The position numbers and the translations under genes were made by a program. Shown piece by piece: positions 37,258-49,455 of a stretch of DNA of 64,000 nt; within the stretch, counting starts at the first letter, position 1; the number at the start of each line of letters is the position of its first letter. The notes under the pieces are model-generated. The model searched no databases, was not told the origin of the DNA, and worked only from the letters and a program-made list of their open reading frames with translations. Source of the stretch: Uloborus plumipes (taxonomy: Eukaryota > Arthropoda > Arachnida > Araneae > Uloboridae); NCBI GenBank assembly GCA_038373865.1, contig JAXGGA010002290.1:1-64000 (forward strand). The letters run 5' to 3'.

Positions 37258-38353
37258 TGCTATTGTGATGTTTGAAGGTTTTTGCCAAAACGGCACCAAT
37301 TAATGGTATGGTGGATACCAATTTATGGTACAGTGGTTCTATGCTAGTGGTTAGTACATTGCTGAAAAGAATTAATTAAAACTTACCAGAATCTCACTAT
37401 TTAAACCAAGTTGAATTATATTATATAGGTGAATCATACTGTGTCTAAATCTCTAAAATTATTACATATCATGCAATAGACAAATAATTACACATTGATC
37501 TTAATCACTTAATTTTATTTTAACAATTTAAACATCAAATAAAAATGAAAGTAGCTACTTAAATTAAAATATTAGAAATGGCCATAATTAGAACATGGGT
37601 TCCCATGGGAATGAACACTTACGCGGATGGTATATCTTGATTATCAATCACTTCTGCCGAATTCATCACCAGTTGCAGACCTATTCGCTTTGCAACGTGT
37701 CTAAGAGTTAGTGAATTTAGTTCTGTAAGCAGCCGAACTCATCACTAGCTGCAGAATTTATCACTTTGAAGCCATATTTATAAGTTCGTGTATTGGGTTC
37801 GGACTACAGCTGAATTCATCACTAGTTGCAGAATTTTCCACTTTTTTACGGAAAGAATGAGTCTTGATCAAATTTTCAGACATCACGTGATGAAGTCACA
37901 TCACCACAAGATTTCTCAGAAGAAGTTCATATCATCGAACATATATACAATAAAAACCATCGTCAAAAGGAATCTTCAGCTAAAGTATACTTCCTTATAT
38001 AAAAGTAAAATTCTCTGAGGGCTCCAGCAAAAAGTGAAAAAAAGAAGGATTCTGGGGGACTGGGCAGCAACCACCCAGCCCCCAGCAAACGTATTCCAAA
38101 ATTAACAGGGGTTCAAGCAGCAAACCATAGCGTACAAGGCCCGCGCCCCATAAATCTTCCAAAAAACGTGAACTAAAACTACCGCTCAGTTCCTGATTGG
38201 CTACAGGAGTATTGCCACACCAGAGAATAAGAATTCCTCCGTTACTGTTGTAGTTAGCATTTTCAAGGCTGTGAGAAACAGGGTTGCGTTCGAATATGAA
38301 CACCGGTGGCTGTTTAGCGTTACAGGGATGCTATAAGGTTTTGCCTTGTAGCA
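37258..38353 (-). repeat. 5' LTR of the Ty3/gypsy element
   Basis: A 1096-bp copy matching 28298-29393. In element sense it starts at 38353 (U3) and ends at 37258 next to the PBS. A TATA-like TTTTATATAAGG in element sense near 38005-37995 may mark the promoter. Its PBS-proximal 13 bp differ from the other LTR at four positions. Confidence 0.95.
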
Positions 38354-38358
38354 CATGG

Positions 38359-39408
38359 TATATAACATAAAAGAAAAAAGGTAAAAATATTCAAACTGAC
38401 CATGATCTCTAAACTATCTCAAGTAGTGCTTCTCCACATATTTGTAGTACTTTTAATGTGCTCTTGCCACTCTAATTGCCACTCTGGGCACTGAGGAGAG
38501 AAAAAGAATGCGTTGTTTATTTGTTTATGTTCCTAAAGCCTTTTTTTCAGATTTTAAAAGTCACATTTTAATTAAAAACGTTTCATACATTTTATTGGTT
38601 TTTAATTCGATAATTTTTCATGTTTACTGTTTTAGTTTGCAAATAAAACTAAAATTAAAATCTAAAGGATACGCTCTGCAGAGACCCCCCCAACCCAAAT
38701 TAAACATACTTTCGAATTCCACATTTTTAATCCTTAATTTACTTATTAAAAGAATGCATTTTGTTGCAGGTTAAGTATATATTTTACTTCAGGTAATAAA
38801 ACTTATATCTGTTTACTATTTTGTTGCAGGTAAGATAGATTTTTCACTTCGAGCAATAAAACTTACTTATAACTATTTACTTTTCTATTCTGTTGTTTTT
38901 CACATCGAAAGAGCGTATTAAACAACGCCTCAAAGATATATAGGGTTTTGCATCAACACCGCATTTATTTCTCAAGAGATGGAAAACACATAAGCTCTCC
39001 GCAGAATAACAAAATCTTATTTGCTAGATCGCAAAGCGTGTTTTAAACAAATCCCATAGTAAAAATGCGCTTGATCCCTTGTTTTGAAAAATGCAATTTT
39101 CAGGAAAGATAAGGAATATTTCAACACTTTAGATACGCATATCGTTGCATCAGCAATGCTTTTATTGGCATTATTTCTTATTTCAAGTAACATTTTTTTT
39201 TTACAAAAATGCGTTTCGTTACTTATGTTTTAAGCCTATTTTTAGAAGACGCTAAACTTTATGTTGTTTTAATTTAAAACTTTAAATATATGTGGAGCAA
39301 GAGTTTAAAATAAATAACTTTGGTTCATATGACACTTTATGGGACATTCATATACACGGACTCTCAACATCACGTCAAAATTTTCACAAATCCAATACTG
39401 TCTTCTAT
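38359..39408. other. Intergenic DNA with a short tandem duplication
   Basis: At about 38759-38880 a ~61-bp unit (TTTTGTTGCAGGTTAAG... then TTTTGTTGCAGGTAAGA...) is present twice in tandem. Otherwise AT-rich, with no gene recognised. Confidence 0.6.
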
Positions 39409-39410
39409 TA

Positions 39411-40169
39411 GAGTTGCTCAAATGAAAACGTACCCAACGATACTGTGGGTATAAATGTATAAATGAACACTTCATTAGAAGTATTCACCATAGACCTGAG
39501 TACAGTATCCTCACTAATTAACTAATCGAAGGCTTCCTTATTCCCAAAATTTCTGTGGCCGTGAGGAGACCAAGTAATTTACATTGTCCTTGAGTTTGCC
39601 GTCCGAGATAAAACGCTTTCTTTTCAGATGCTTTTCAAAGGACCAAACACATGGAAATCGCAGGGTGACATGTCCAGGCTACAGAGTTAAAAGTCAAGCT
39701 TCTTCCACTTAAACTTGACCAGTACCACGTGGGTAACCCTGGAGACGAGTGACATCCGTTATCATGGAGTTTAACCACACCCTTCGTGAGCCGCCTTGGT
39801 CTTTTTGTTCTTGATGAATCTGCGTAGCTTTTCTAGTATCTCACAGGACGCATTGGATTTAATGGTTACTTCACCTGTGGATGGCTCCTTCTGCTATTCA
39901 AAATCGAATATGCATCCCTGCTCCTCTAACATCGAATTTTGAAATCTGAACGCCATCCTTACCTCCCACGCACTACCGCGTCAACTGGACGGCGCTCGTT
40001 GTCACAACCCATCTCTCCTGCCCATGCGAGATTCTGCGCATGCTCCAATAATTGTTATAAAATTCAATCGCATCCCTGGATGTCTTGCTACGTTCTCAAG
40101 TACGGGCATGCACAAATTGTTAACGGTTGCGTTATAGTAACCGTCGGTACCTTTTCATTTGAACACCCC
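39411..40169 (-). pseudogene. Decayed mariner-like element
   Basis: Inverted ends AGTTGCTCAAATGAAAACGT (left) and GTGTTCAAATGAAAAGGTAC (right, complemented) bound a degraded gene on the minus strand. Recognisable pieces are a Ser-Leu-Asp-Met-Ser-Pro-Cys-Asp-Phe-His-like block near 39680 (the mariner region after the third catalytic residue), a Phe-Trp-Glu segment near 39540 and the C-terminus Cys-Thr-Gln-Val-Tyr-Gly-Glu-Tyr-Phe-stop near 39475. Stops interrupt it. The same family is present at 16966-17335. The right half (39730-40130) is too diverged to read. Confidence 0.65.
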
Positions 40170-40369
40170 TTTTTATGAAAAATTACTTTTTAAGAAATCA
40201 ATTGTATGCAGGACAACGGGTTGGAATCAATCTCTCAAAATACCAATCAAAGCTACAACTACAATATATTTCTAGTAAAACACAGCACATATCATAAATT
40301 TTGATATTTAACTACATATTAGAAGTAAATACACTTCCCCTGCAAGTTTCCATTAAAAATATCTAGCAG

Positions 40370-40590
40370 TTCTATTTGTTCCATGGAATATGATTTCTGC
40401 GTGGAGGCGTCCATTATGTTCCTAGCATTTGACGACTGCTTTATATTCATGGCAATCATGCGATTTCTATCCTTCGTTTGGCACTCTGCTCTTCATAACG
40501 ACATTTGTTCCGGAATATGTTTTCCAGAATCTTTGATAATAGTGAAACGGAACCCTCTGCTTAACTTGATTGCCATGAATTCGTATAAAT
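40370..40590 (-). pseudogene. Coding relic homologous to 56349-56639, copy 1
   Basis: The minus strand encodes Phe-Arg-Phe-Thr-Ile-Ile, Ser-Gly-Lys-His, Gln-Thr-Lys-Asp-Arg-Asn-Arg-Met and Asn-Ile-Lys-Gln in the same order as the frame at 56349-56639, with an in-frame stop. Two related sequences 16 kb apart that agree better as protein than as flanking DNA suggest a dispersed element with coding capacity. No family was recognised. Confidence 0.45.
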
Positions 40591-40609
40591 TTCTCTATAT
40601 TGCATAGTC

Positions 40610-41370
40610 AATGTAATGATTGCGTTTGGTGAGAGGTTTCATTTGGAATCCTTTCATATTTCAGATTATCGATAGTCAATATATGTAGTGCGTCGGATTA
40701 ATTCATGTTGTGTAAAATATGCAAAAGAGATGTTCTTAGATTACTTAGTATCGTACCTTTCCTCGTTAAACAATGGCAATTAAGTTTCATACTTTCGTTA
40801 AATTTGTTACTGATCCATAGATGCTAATACTTTGTTATTTAAGTTTTCTATGAAATTATCTCAAATCTAAGTATAAAACTGCACAAAAGATCTTCCTATC
40901 AATGGCCCAAAGTTTTCACACATAACTGCTGTTCAATGCGATAAATAAATTTTAAATCATTCTTCACCATTTAAGCAACTTTAATTTTCCTGACTTTAAA
41001 CATTTTCCATTTTGCTCAATAGCTAAGTTAATAAAATCTTTCTTGAGACATCATGTCAACACTTCAAACATGTTTCTCAAACTTATGCTCATACTTAAAA
41101 AAAAAAAATCCTTCCCTTTTGGAGAAATATTTTCATCCAAGCGACGCGAGGGGTCCTTGGTTAAACTAATTTTCCAGTTTAATGTGTTTTATCTCACCAA
41201 TCTGAATCTGATAATGTTCAGGTCCCGGTATTCCGAGTAGACATTACTTTTCAAAAAAATTAATAATTTTAAAATATAACTTAAAAAAACTAAAAAATTA
41301 ATAATTTTAAAATTTAGTTTAAAAAACTAAAAAATATGCTTTTAGAGTTAATTAAAACATTTCAATATTT

Positions 41371-41418
<48 letters not shown>

Positions 41419-43160
41419 ATGCTCTGATTTCCCTCTGATTTTCAAAACTATTGAATATCCGCTAAGTTTACATGCACTTAAATATCAAAATAAAATATAG
41501 TTTATCTTTCAGTATTAAAAATAGTATTAAATACATTACTTTTATATTTGCAGAAAACGCGAATTTTATCTTTTATTTAGAATTACTTACAGACAACTGA
41601 AACAATTAGAAATGCATCAACATGTAATATAGTTTAGCCTTTAGTATTAATAATAGTATTAAATATATTACTTTTATATGTAAACAACATGAATTTATCT
41701 TTTATTCAGAGTTACATACATACATACATGCATACATACATACATACAAATCCACATGTGAAAATAATAAGAGCGCATTAATAAATGGAAAAATTACTTG
41801 AGAATTAAAAACAAAGAAGTACTTTTTCCACAAGGATAATTGTGTACGCGTAAACTTTTAGTACACTGCGTCAAACAAAAAGTGAACTTTTCGCTTGTGA
41901 AACGCTCATTAAGTACGATTAAATAGAGATGCCGTGTTATTTAGTATTTTTAATCAAGTGATTTCCGCTTTCTAATAAGTTATGGGTGCTTACTACAGTC
42001 ACATCCACTGGAGAAGTGGGTGTCACTATTATGAGTGTCATCTGTAAGATGTTAGCTTTGATGGAATTATGTATGTTTGACTCGTTGGTGGTCTGCTGAT
42101 TAATTAGTCATGAGTGGTTGGTGGTCCATAAATGATATTACTCTAAGAATAAGCATTAAGGATATTTGAGAACTTCGTGAAGTGAACAAATATAAACGTT
42201 TTCGTTAGGATAAACTGTAATGTAATGAATAATTTTATGAGAAAAAAGTATTTTTCACACTGCAAAACGACTTAAACGCTACAGTAAGTTTCTCTTCAGA
42301 ATGTTAAACTTTAAATGATGAAAAGTATCTTATTGTGTGTTATTATTTTGTTTCTTTCAATTGTTTAAAACTGTGTAGCACGCATAAAATTTTTATTCTT
42401 TCGTGATTAGAAATTTTCATTCAATAGACACATTTTTAATTCACCAAGAAAATTTTTGATTGACTGTTACAAAGTGTTTCTATAAATAATTGAAAATCAT
42501 ATCACAAAATTAAAGATAAATTATACTGTTTCCGCCGTAAATAGTGCTACGAAAGAATTTGAAAACATCTAGGGAGAACACCACCGTACTTCTTTTTACG
42601 TTTATTAAATGACCGATGCTTAAAAATTAAAAATAACTCAAAAGAATAGGTACCTGTACTCATGTACGAGGATTAGAGGTAATTTTTTCCCCTTTTACTC
42701 GATTTACAACCTATATAAAAGTATTGCATACGTGAAAATTTATACTTTCAAATGTAAAGAAAATTTGTGTTCTGATACTGAGAAAAAAATGTATGCAAGT
42801 GCATAGCACCTTATAGTGAGCGAGAAAACACTTTAAATAAATACACCTTTAATTGTTAGGGATCGATGCAAAAATGACTGAGAATCATTTTTTAAACATT
42901 GACAATTTGAAGATGATTCAATGGATTTCTCTGTACATACTACCAAACACGAAAAATGAAACCAGATTCGAAAGATCATTTCTGCCGCCAAATTGGTGAC
43001 TAAAAATTTCCACCATGTGGTCGCCAAATTACAAAATCACTTAAATCACCGGCTTGTCCCCAAAACCGTGTAAAATACCCCTTTTTGGAACATTTGAATG
43101 CGACTAAAAGGAGAGGTGCACAACTTGACCCCACTCAGAGCTTTCTTGCAAAATTTCAAA
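40610..43160. other. Intergenic DNA with two simple repeats
   Basis: Contains (CA)n at 41375-41416 and an (ATAC)n-like run at 41713-41749. A pair of similar ~60-bp blocks flanks 41500 and 41640 (a shared TAGTATTAAATAyATTACTTTTATAT). No gene recognised. Confidence 0.6.
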
Positions 43161-43164
43161 TATG

Positions 43165-43461
43165 CACTGCAAAAAATTAACTGTTGTTTTTGCAGTATAA
43201 TACTGGCAGCCGAGGTTCCAATTTAAAAATGTAAAATGTACAATAATTAACTGTAAAACTAGCAATTTTACAGTTTCGTACTGTAAAGTTAGAAATTTTA
43301 GTCTATTGCCGTAAAATTTAGCTGTATTATGCTGTAAAAAGATCAGTATAATACCGGCAGCAGAGGTTCCAGTTTAAAACTGTAAAGTGCACGGTAATAA
43401 ACTGTTAAATTAGCAATTTTGCAGCTTATTATAGTAAAATTTAGCAATTTTTTATAATATT
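43165..43461. mobile_element. MITE of the CACTGCAAAAAA family, copy B
   Basis: Starts CACTGCAAAAAATTAACTGT and contains the family hallmark of a CAGTATAATACTGGCAGC-type block followed by AGGTTCCAGTTTAAAACTGT, twice. The right end is eroded. Confidence 0.6.
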
Positions 43462-43923
43462 GACTTTCTAAGCGATTACCAGCAGCTAACGTTATCCCAA
43501 AGCTGTACTTATAAATTCTGCAAAAGTTTGAGTCTAACCCAGATTCATGGATTTTTGACTGCCTAACCTCCCTTTCTAGAAGTTAACTAACTCATTACCC
43601 GGTGTTACCCGGGTACTTTTATTAAAAAATGCTTACAAAAATTAGAATTAAATATCTCTTAAAACCTCTAATTATTCTGAATTATACAATATTTGTGCCA
43701 ATGTTCCAATGTAATTAGAACATGAATTATAGTTGTTTTTAACTTATTTTATGCTAAAATCAAATAGGCGAGCCTTGAATTGACAATTCATTCTGTGCCA
43801 AGTTTGGTGAAAATCCGACGAAAACTGGATTTATATAAGGAACAAATTAAAAACATGCATACATACAAATATATATGCATCCATTTTCGTATACATAGAT
43901 TGTCCAAGAATTCCAATTTTTAA
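43462..43923. other. Intergenic, nothing recognised
   Basis: No gene or transposon end recognised. The sequence around 43590-43625 (ACTCATTACCCGGTGTTACC) may be a dispersed repeat fragment. Confidence 0.4.
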
Positions 43924-43931
43924 GTCCGACT

Positions 43932-44106
43932 CAGGGACGTCATTTCAACTTTTTCCAGGGGGGGGGGTGGCAAAGGGTCAAACACAATGCCATTTCATCG
44001 GAAAACATAAAACACCACGCCCACTTTTATGTAAATACATTGATTTCCCAAAGCTAGGGGGGCAATTGACCCCCCCCCCCTCCGCCCACCCTGAATGACG
44101 GGCCTG
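43932..44106. mobile_element. hAT-type MITE with perfect 8-bp target duplication
   Basis: A 175-bp element with inverted ends CAGGGACGTCATTTCA and CAGGCCCGTCATTCA (complement of the right end). It is flanked on both sides by GTCCGACT (43924-43931 and 44107-44114). An 8-bp duplication plus CA-starting ends is the hAT signature. The interior has G9 and C10 runs and no coding capacity. Confidence 0.85.
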
Positions 44107-44114
44107 GTCCGACT

Positions 44115-45490
44115 GCTGTTGAATAACATTACTTACTTATGCTTTCTAAACATCAAACGTGTAAAACCAACAAACACAAATTCCATCTAATATGTGTCTG
44201 ATGTAATGCTTTCTACCTGCTTTATCATTTGCAAGTACTGCATAATTATTTTGTGAGAGTTTCTAGTTTCAATACTGTCGATGCATATATGCTGATTCAG
44301 TAATGAACTTCAAACACATATCATTTTATAATACCATTCTTAAAAGCAATTTCTAATGAATTCAGTGATTTAATTAAATACATTATGTTTATGTAAAGCG
44401 TAGCTGTTTGATACACGATATTTGTTAATGCTTTAAATATTTGGAAATAGCTTCAGTTGATAAACACTTGCTCGTATTTTAGTGAATTAGTAATGAGTTA
44501 GCCCTTTCAAAATGTGCCTATATTATTATGCAATTTACATCGAACATATGAAAATGAAGAACGGTTTTTGAGGTAAAAAGATTATCAAATGTTTTTCGTT
44601 GTGCAAATTTTTATCAAATGTTGAAAAATAAAATAATTATACTTTGCATGTCAATGTAGCGAAACTTATAAACGAGAAAGAAAAAAAAGAAAGCAAGATA
44701 GTTTTGTCGAATACAAATAACAGGAATGGAGCTTTTTATGCAACGTAGAAGCTAAGACCTCTCTATCAAGATCTTTACTAATTTTTATGGCACAAGTACC
44801 GTAGTATTTAATAACGGACGAGCAACTAAAGTTTAATTTAAATTTAAAAAACAAATGTTGACCAAGGCTAAGCTGGCATTAGAACTCGGCAGTGTGAAAT
44901 TAATTTCTAAATTTTAAACCATTTTTATTCAATAAACTTTGAAAAAAAAAATTGCTCAAATTTGCATGTTAGTATACATATTTACTTGGGAACTTTACGA
45001 TTAGTTGTTCAGATTACAGGGAGAATTACCACATATGGAGCACTTAAAGCATTTAAAAATGTTTCGACTAACTAGTCAAAACAAAGAGCTCGTTTGGTTG
45101 ACAAAGTCAATGTTACTGATATTTGATCTAAAAGTTTTATTTCGAAAGAAAACAAGCCAGTAAATAAGTTCTATCGAAATGTAAAACAAAACAAAAAATT
45201 TTTTTAAAAAACTGGCAATTAATTAAACTACGCCATTAAAAGTAAAATATTCCTCCATATAGGTTTATCAACTTGTAAATAAAAAAAATAAATGTTCAAC
45301 TAGCATGCAAAATTAAGGTATGAGTCACAAAAATAGCAACAGCAGTTTCAAGTAAGAAACGTTTTCCGCCAATTTGCCGTATTCCACTTCTAAATTTCCT
45401 CGCATTAGATAAATCAAATGACGAAAATAGGCTTATAAGAGATAATCAACGAACTATTTAGTAGCCTAGAGTAATGAGGAAGTTGTTTTA
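44115..45490. other. AT-rich intergenic DNA
   Basis: No gene recognised. The short minus-strand frame at 44666-44854 is low complexity. Confidence 0.5.
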
Positions 45491-45497
45491 TTTTTTT

Positions 45498-45707
45498 TTA
45501 CATAATAGAACAACATACATGATCATCATCTTTGGAAAAAAATTCCGATACAAGTGGTTTTTTTTTTTCAAATGATTTTGAAAGTTTAATCAACAGTGAC
45601 GTCAAATGGCTGATAGATTTTTCGACAGCGCCAAGGCTGGAGCGAGAAACTGCGTTTCGGCCCGAACGGAAACCGGTTTTCCGTGCTTTCATAAGGTTAT
45701 TACCTAG
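45498..45707 (-). CDS. Candidate terminal exon ending in a CaaX-like motif
   Basis: On the minus strand a pyrimidine-rich acceptor (ACTTCTACTTCTTTTGGCAG, ending 45708) is followed by an open frame of about 69 codons, read in phase with the acceptor, to TAA (45498-45500). An AATAAA lies just after the stop. The frame is basic and Ser-rich, less AT-biased than its surroundings, and ends Cys-Cys-Ser-Ile-Met. Cys-Ser-Ile-Met would fit a CaaX prenylation box. No family was recognised. A plus-strand frame also spans the region (45532-45750), so coding status and strand are uncertain. Confidence 0.3.
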   Translation of the reverse strand, partial: LGNNLMKARKTGFRSGRNAVSRSSLGAVEKSISHLTSLLIKLSKSFEKKKPLVSEFFSKDDDHVCCSIM

Positions 45708-45750
45708 GCCTGCCAAAAGAAGTAGAAGTCTCCAAGAAGTGCCTCGCTAA

Positions 45751-46885
45751 AAATTTGAATATGGTTTTCGCTGCAAAAAGTTTAAAACTATCATCGCTGA
45801 CACTCGGGGCAGGTTATTGGATTAATCTTTGACAAATCTAATCTCCATAGTGAATTAATAGACTTAAACTGATATAACTGAAGGAAAAGAAAACTCCGCA
45901 ATGAAAATCTTGTATTACTGCAACACAATTGTGTGTGTAAATAGCTTAAAGTTATAGAGATCCAACGTCACTGGTTTCGTTTTCAAGCCCCACTTTTTTG
46001 CGCTTGGGTTTTTTTTTTAAATTGTGTTTTAAAATTCGACAATGGTGAATTTTTATGCTTTGTAAATGTATTAACAATACCTAGTAGTCAAAATAGGTAT
46101 ACTTAATAGGTTGAAACTTCCCTATAAGTAAGAAATAAAAATAACTTTAAAACAAGTTTTCTTTTTTTTTTTTTTTTTTTGTTCCTTTTTTTAATTTTGG
46201 TTTTGTTTAAGTTACGGAAATGTTTTTATATACGATGCACTTCGAAAGCTTAGCAAAAATCTCACCTCCCAATTACTTGTTTATCTAATAGATGTAATGA
46301 ATAGAACCATGTCACAGCCCTGAATGGATTATGCGATAGAGCTTACGCATTCTAAAGCAGACACGTGCCGTGAGTTATGTGAAACACTCCCTAACAGCTG
46401 TTGAGCTGTCAAAAGTTATTTATTATAACTTTTAATTATACAGAGCTCAGGCGAGAAAAGCAAGCATGCGAAAACATAAAACCCTGACTTATATTAATTT
46501 AAAGGCGCGTTACAGTATTCTTTTCATATACTAATCAACATGTGGTAGATTAATCATTCATCCGACAGTTTCAGGAACTAGATGCTTGTTAGGAATGATG
46601 ATGATGTCAGGTTGTCGGAGCCAGTTAAAGTTGAAGTTCAGTGCACGTATCGAAAAAAACTTTTTCATTTGGCGATTCGAAGGCGAAATATAGTAACTCG
46701 ACACGCGGATAACTCGACCACCTCAGTGAGTAGACACTTATTTTTCTAATGGCTGGTCCAATATTAATTTCAATGGGTGAAAAACCTCTTCAACTTCTCT
46801 CACATTTACAATGACCTCCGTAAGTCAGCATCCACTTACGATTTTAGTCCACGTTTTTCGTCCCATATTCTTTCAAAAAATTCAC
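45751..46885. other. Intergenic, nothing recognised
   Basis: A T run lies at about 46161-46180. A GC-richer stretch at 46560-46740 has no identified feature. Confidence 0.45.
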
Positions 46886-46888
46886 TCT

Positions 46889-47823
46889 ATTATTCATTTA
46901 TAAAGTGCAGAGATTGCTAAATAAATAATCAAATCTCAAAAGCTCTTTAGTTCTCGTGTAAAGAAGATGAGAAAGTTTGGAAGCCGAAATTTGAAAATGA
47001 ACCTACTTTATGAATTTTTTGTCTTTTAAATCGGCTCTAGTATGGTAGTACATTGTTTTTTACTTTGTGGAGAGCAAATTCAGACGTGCGTATCGATCAA
47101 AAAGTCCAAGAAAAATTATATTTCTTAAGAATGAAGGAATTAAAAAAAACGGCTCAGACTGACGATTCGCCGCTTAATCCTACAAAACTTCAACTTGGGT
47201 CAAAAATAGCACGTGACAGCATAAGTAGATGAACAACTGAATCGGAATGCATAAAAAAAACAAAGAATTGTGCTTGAGCCTTTTCAGACAGAGTGTCCCA
47301 AATAAGCCAGATTTTATTGGTAAAAGCAGCACAGCATATGATCATCGGTTATTTCTCAAGTCCCGCGAAAAGAGTTATAATCCATCTAGGCCATCCCAAT
47401 TTTAATATTTTTTATCAAAGAAAGTACCATTCATTTTTTAGTCACGATGATACATATGCTGCTTCGATTCAGTTATTCATCTACTTATGCTGTCACGTAC
47501 TGTTTTTGACCCAAGTTGAAGTTTTGTAGGATTAAGGGGCGAATCGTCAGTCTGAGCCGTTTTTTCAACTCCTTCATCCTTAAGAAACATAATTTTTCTT
47601 GGACTTTTTGATCGATACGCATGTCTGAATTTGCTCTCCAAAAAGTAAAAAACAATGTACTACCACACTAGAGCCGATTTAAAAGATAAAAAATTCATAA
47701 AGTAGGTTCATTTTCAAATTTCGGCTTCCAAACTTTCTCATCTTCTTTACACGAGAACTAAAAAGCTTTTGAGATTTTGATTATTTATTCGGCAATCTCT
47801 GCACTTAATAAATGAATAATACA
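46889..47823. mobile_element. Large inverted-repeat element: ~357-bp arms, 220-bp spacer
   Basis: Arms 46889-47244 and 47465-47823 are reverse complements with scattered mismatches. For example TTAATCCTACAAAACTTCAA near 47174 mirrors TTGAAGTTTTGTAGGATTAA near 47516, and GATGAGAAAGTTTGGAAGCC near 46967 mirrors 47722-47741. The spacer (47245-47464) has no recognised gene. Ends read TATTATTCATTTAT. No clean target duplication was found. Confidence 0.85.
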
Positions 47824-47829
47824 GTCCCG

Positions 47830-49455
47830 CATTTCCTCCACCAATCACATTCAAGGGATATTTGCATAAAATCTGACTATTGTCTAAATTTTTGCAACAA
47901 TGTAAAAAAATGTCTTTTGTAATATCCAAAATTTGATTCCAGTTATAGTTATAAGAACTCCAGACACGTATTTGGAACCAGACTGTGTACCTGCAGTAGA
48001 AATTTGAAAGCATTTTGTTGAATAGTTTTCTTTTTATTCACATATTTGCATTTTGTCTAAACTTTTGCATCGCAGTGTATTTTCCAAAAACGTGTAAAAA
48101 TGTTTACTTAAAATGTATAATATATACGATAAAATTGCGCAATTTAATAACGTTATGCTAAGCAAACAGCTAATATCTTTAAAATAAGTAATACGTTTTT
48201 AGAGCTCGGTTACGTAACAAGTAGCAAATATAATACTTGGATAGCAAACCATTAGAATTGTCATGGCAAATGAATGTTTAACTAAATAGTAAACGTAAAA
48301 TGAAAAGGAAGCATTGAGTTTTTTCCTGTTTTAAAAACGTATAAAAATAGCAGTGGTTTGGAAAAAAAAGTATATACTAAATGCAGCTCCAATAAAAATG
48401 GAATTTAACAAAAATTAAGTTTTAACTGACTTAAGAATCCCACAATCCCCAAGATGAAATGGTTTGTTACATGAGATATTAGTACGATATTTTTGCTCTT
48501 TGCTGCCTTTTTTTAACCGACGGGTTCCTAAAAAAGAATATTAAGTTAAAATCTCTATGACAAAGGAACGTTTGGAGGTAAAACCTTTTAAAATCTCGCA
48601 TAAGTCAAGTGAATCTTTTAATCTTCGTATGGAATGTCATAAAGAACTGTAGTAAAAGATCAAACTACTTTTGTACTACAAAGTTTTAAACAAAGCCTTT
48701 TAAAGAATAACTTACCCACTTTTAATCTTATTTTCAATTTTAATTTAAAAAAAAAAAAAGAAAATTGTGATGGTTAAAGTTCTTTCATTATTTTTAACGT
48801 ACCTCTGTTTTTAATTTTCAAATTGTACAACTTTAAGCTAATTTACTCGCATAGTAGCACATATTTTCAAAAAATGAATTTAAAAAAATGCATGTCTATT
48901 TTACGCATAAAGAAAACTTTAATTACTGTAAAAGAGATATAGAATTTATTCTTTCAAACTGCAACCCCTATTTTTAAGATACTCGCTCAGCGTTTGTAAA
49001 AATTAGTGTTAAGGATTTATAAATTCTAATCGATTTAAAAAAGTTTGAACAGTTTATTACCTTTATTCCATAAAATAAAGTAACACCAATTTTGAACATT
49101 TAAACATTGATCTGATAATAACCAAATTGTTGTAAGGAATTTGATCCACTAAGGAGCATTTTGTAAGTAAACTTTATATAGAGTTATTTTGGTAAAAAGA
49201 GGAAAACAGGAAGTACTATTTACATTCCTATAAATAGCTTAACTGGTTTGTGATTAATAAAAACGCCAAAATTATCCTGAAAGCATACTATAACTATCTG
49301 GGAAGAAATATTACTTGCAAAAGAAAGTTATATTTGTTGTGTTAACATAAAAAGAAAAACCTTAATAAAGTGTTGCAGAAGGAAGGTAATATATTATAGT
49401 CACGTCACATGGAATCAATGCACAAGCATAACGCTGGTGTTATACACACCTCGAA
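47830..49455. other. AT-rich intergenic DNA
   Basis: No gene recognised. Frames here are short and AT-driven. Confidence 0.5.

Larger units (their letters stand above)
28298..38353 (-). mobile_element. Ty3/gypsy LTR retrotransposon, nearly complete
   Basis: A 10,056-bp element on the minus strand: 5' LTR 37258-38353, PBS, gag, pol (protease-RT-RNase H-integrase order, which defines Ty3/gypsy), and 3' LTR 28298-29393. It is flanked by a perfect 5-bp target duplication CATGG (28293-28297 and 38354-38358). LTR outer ends form the 7-bp inverted repeat TGCTACA/TGTAGCA. There is no env-like frame between integrase and the 3' LTR. That gap is instead enlarged by a nested DNA transposon (29516-31498). 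LTRs look identical over their length apart from four bases at one end, so the insertion should be recent. Frame breaks in gag and integrase suggest it can no longer move on its own. Confidence 0.95.
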
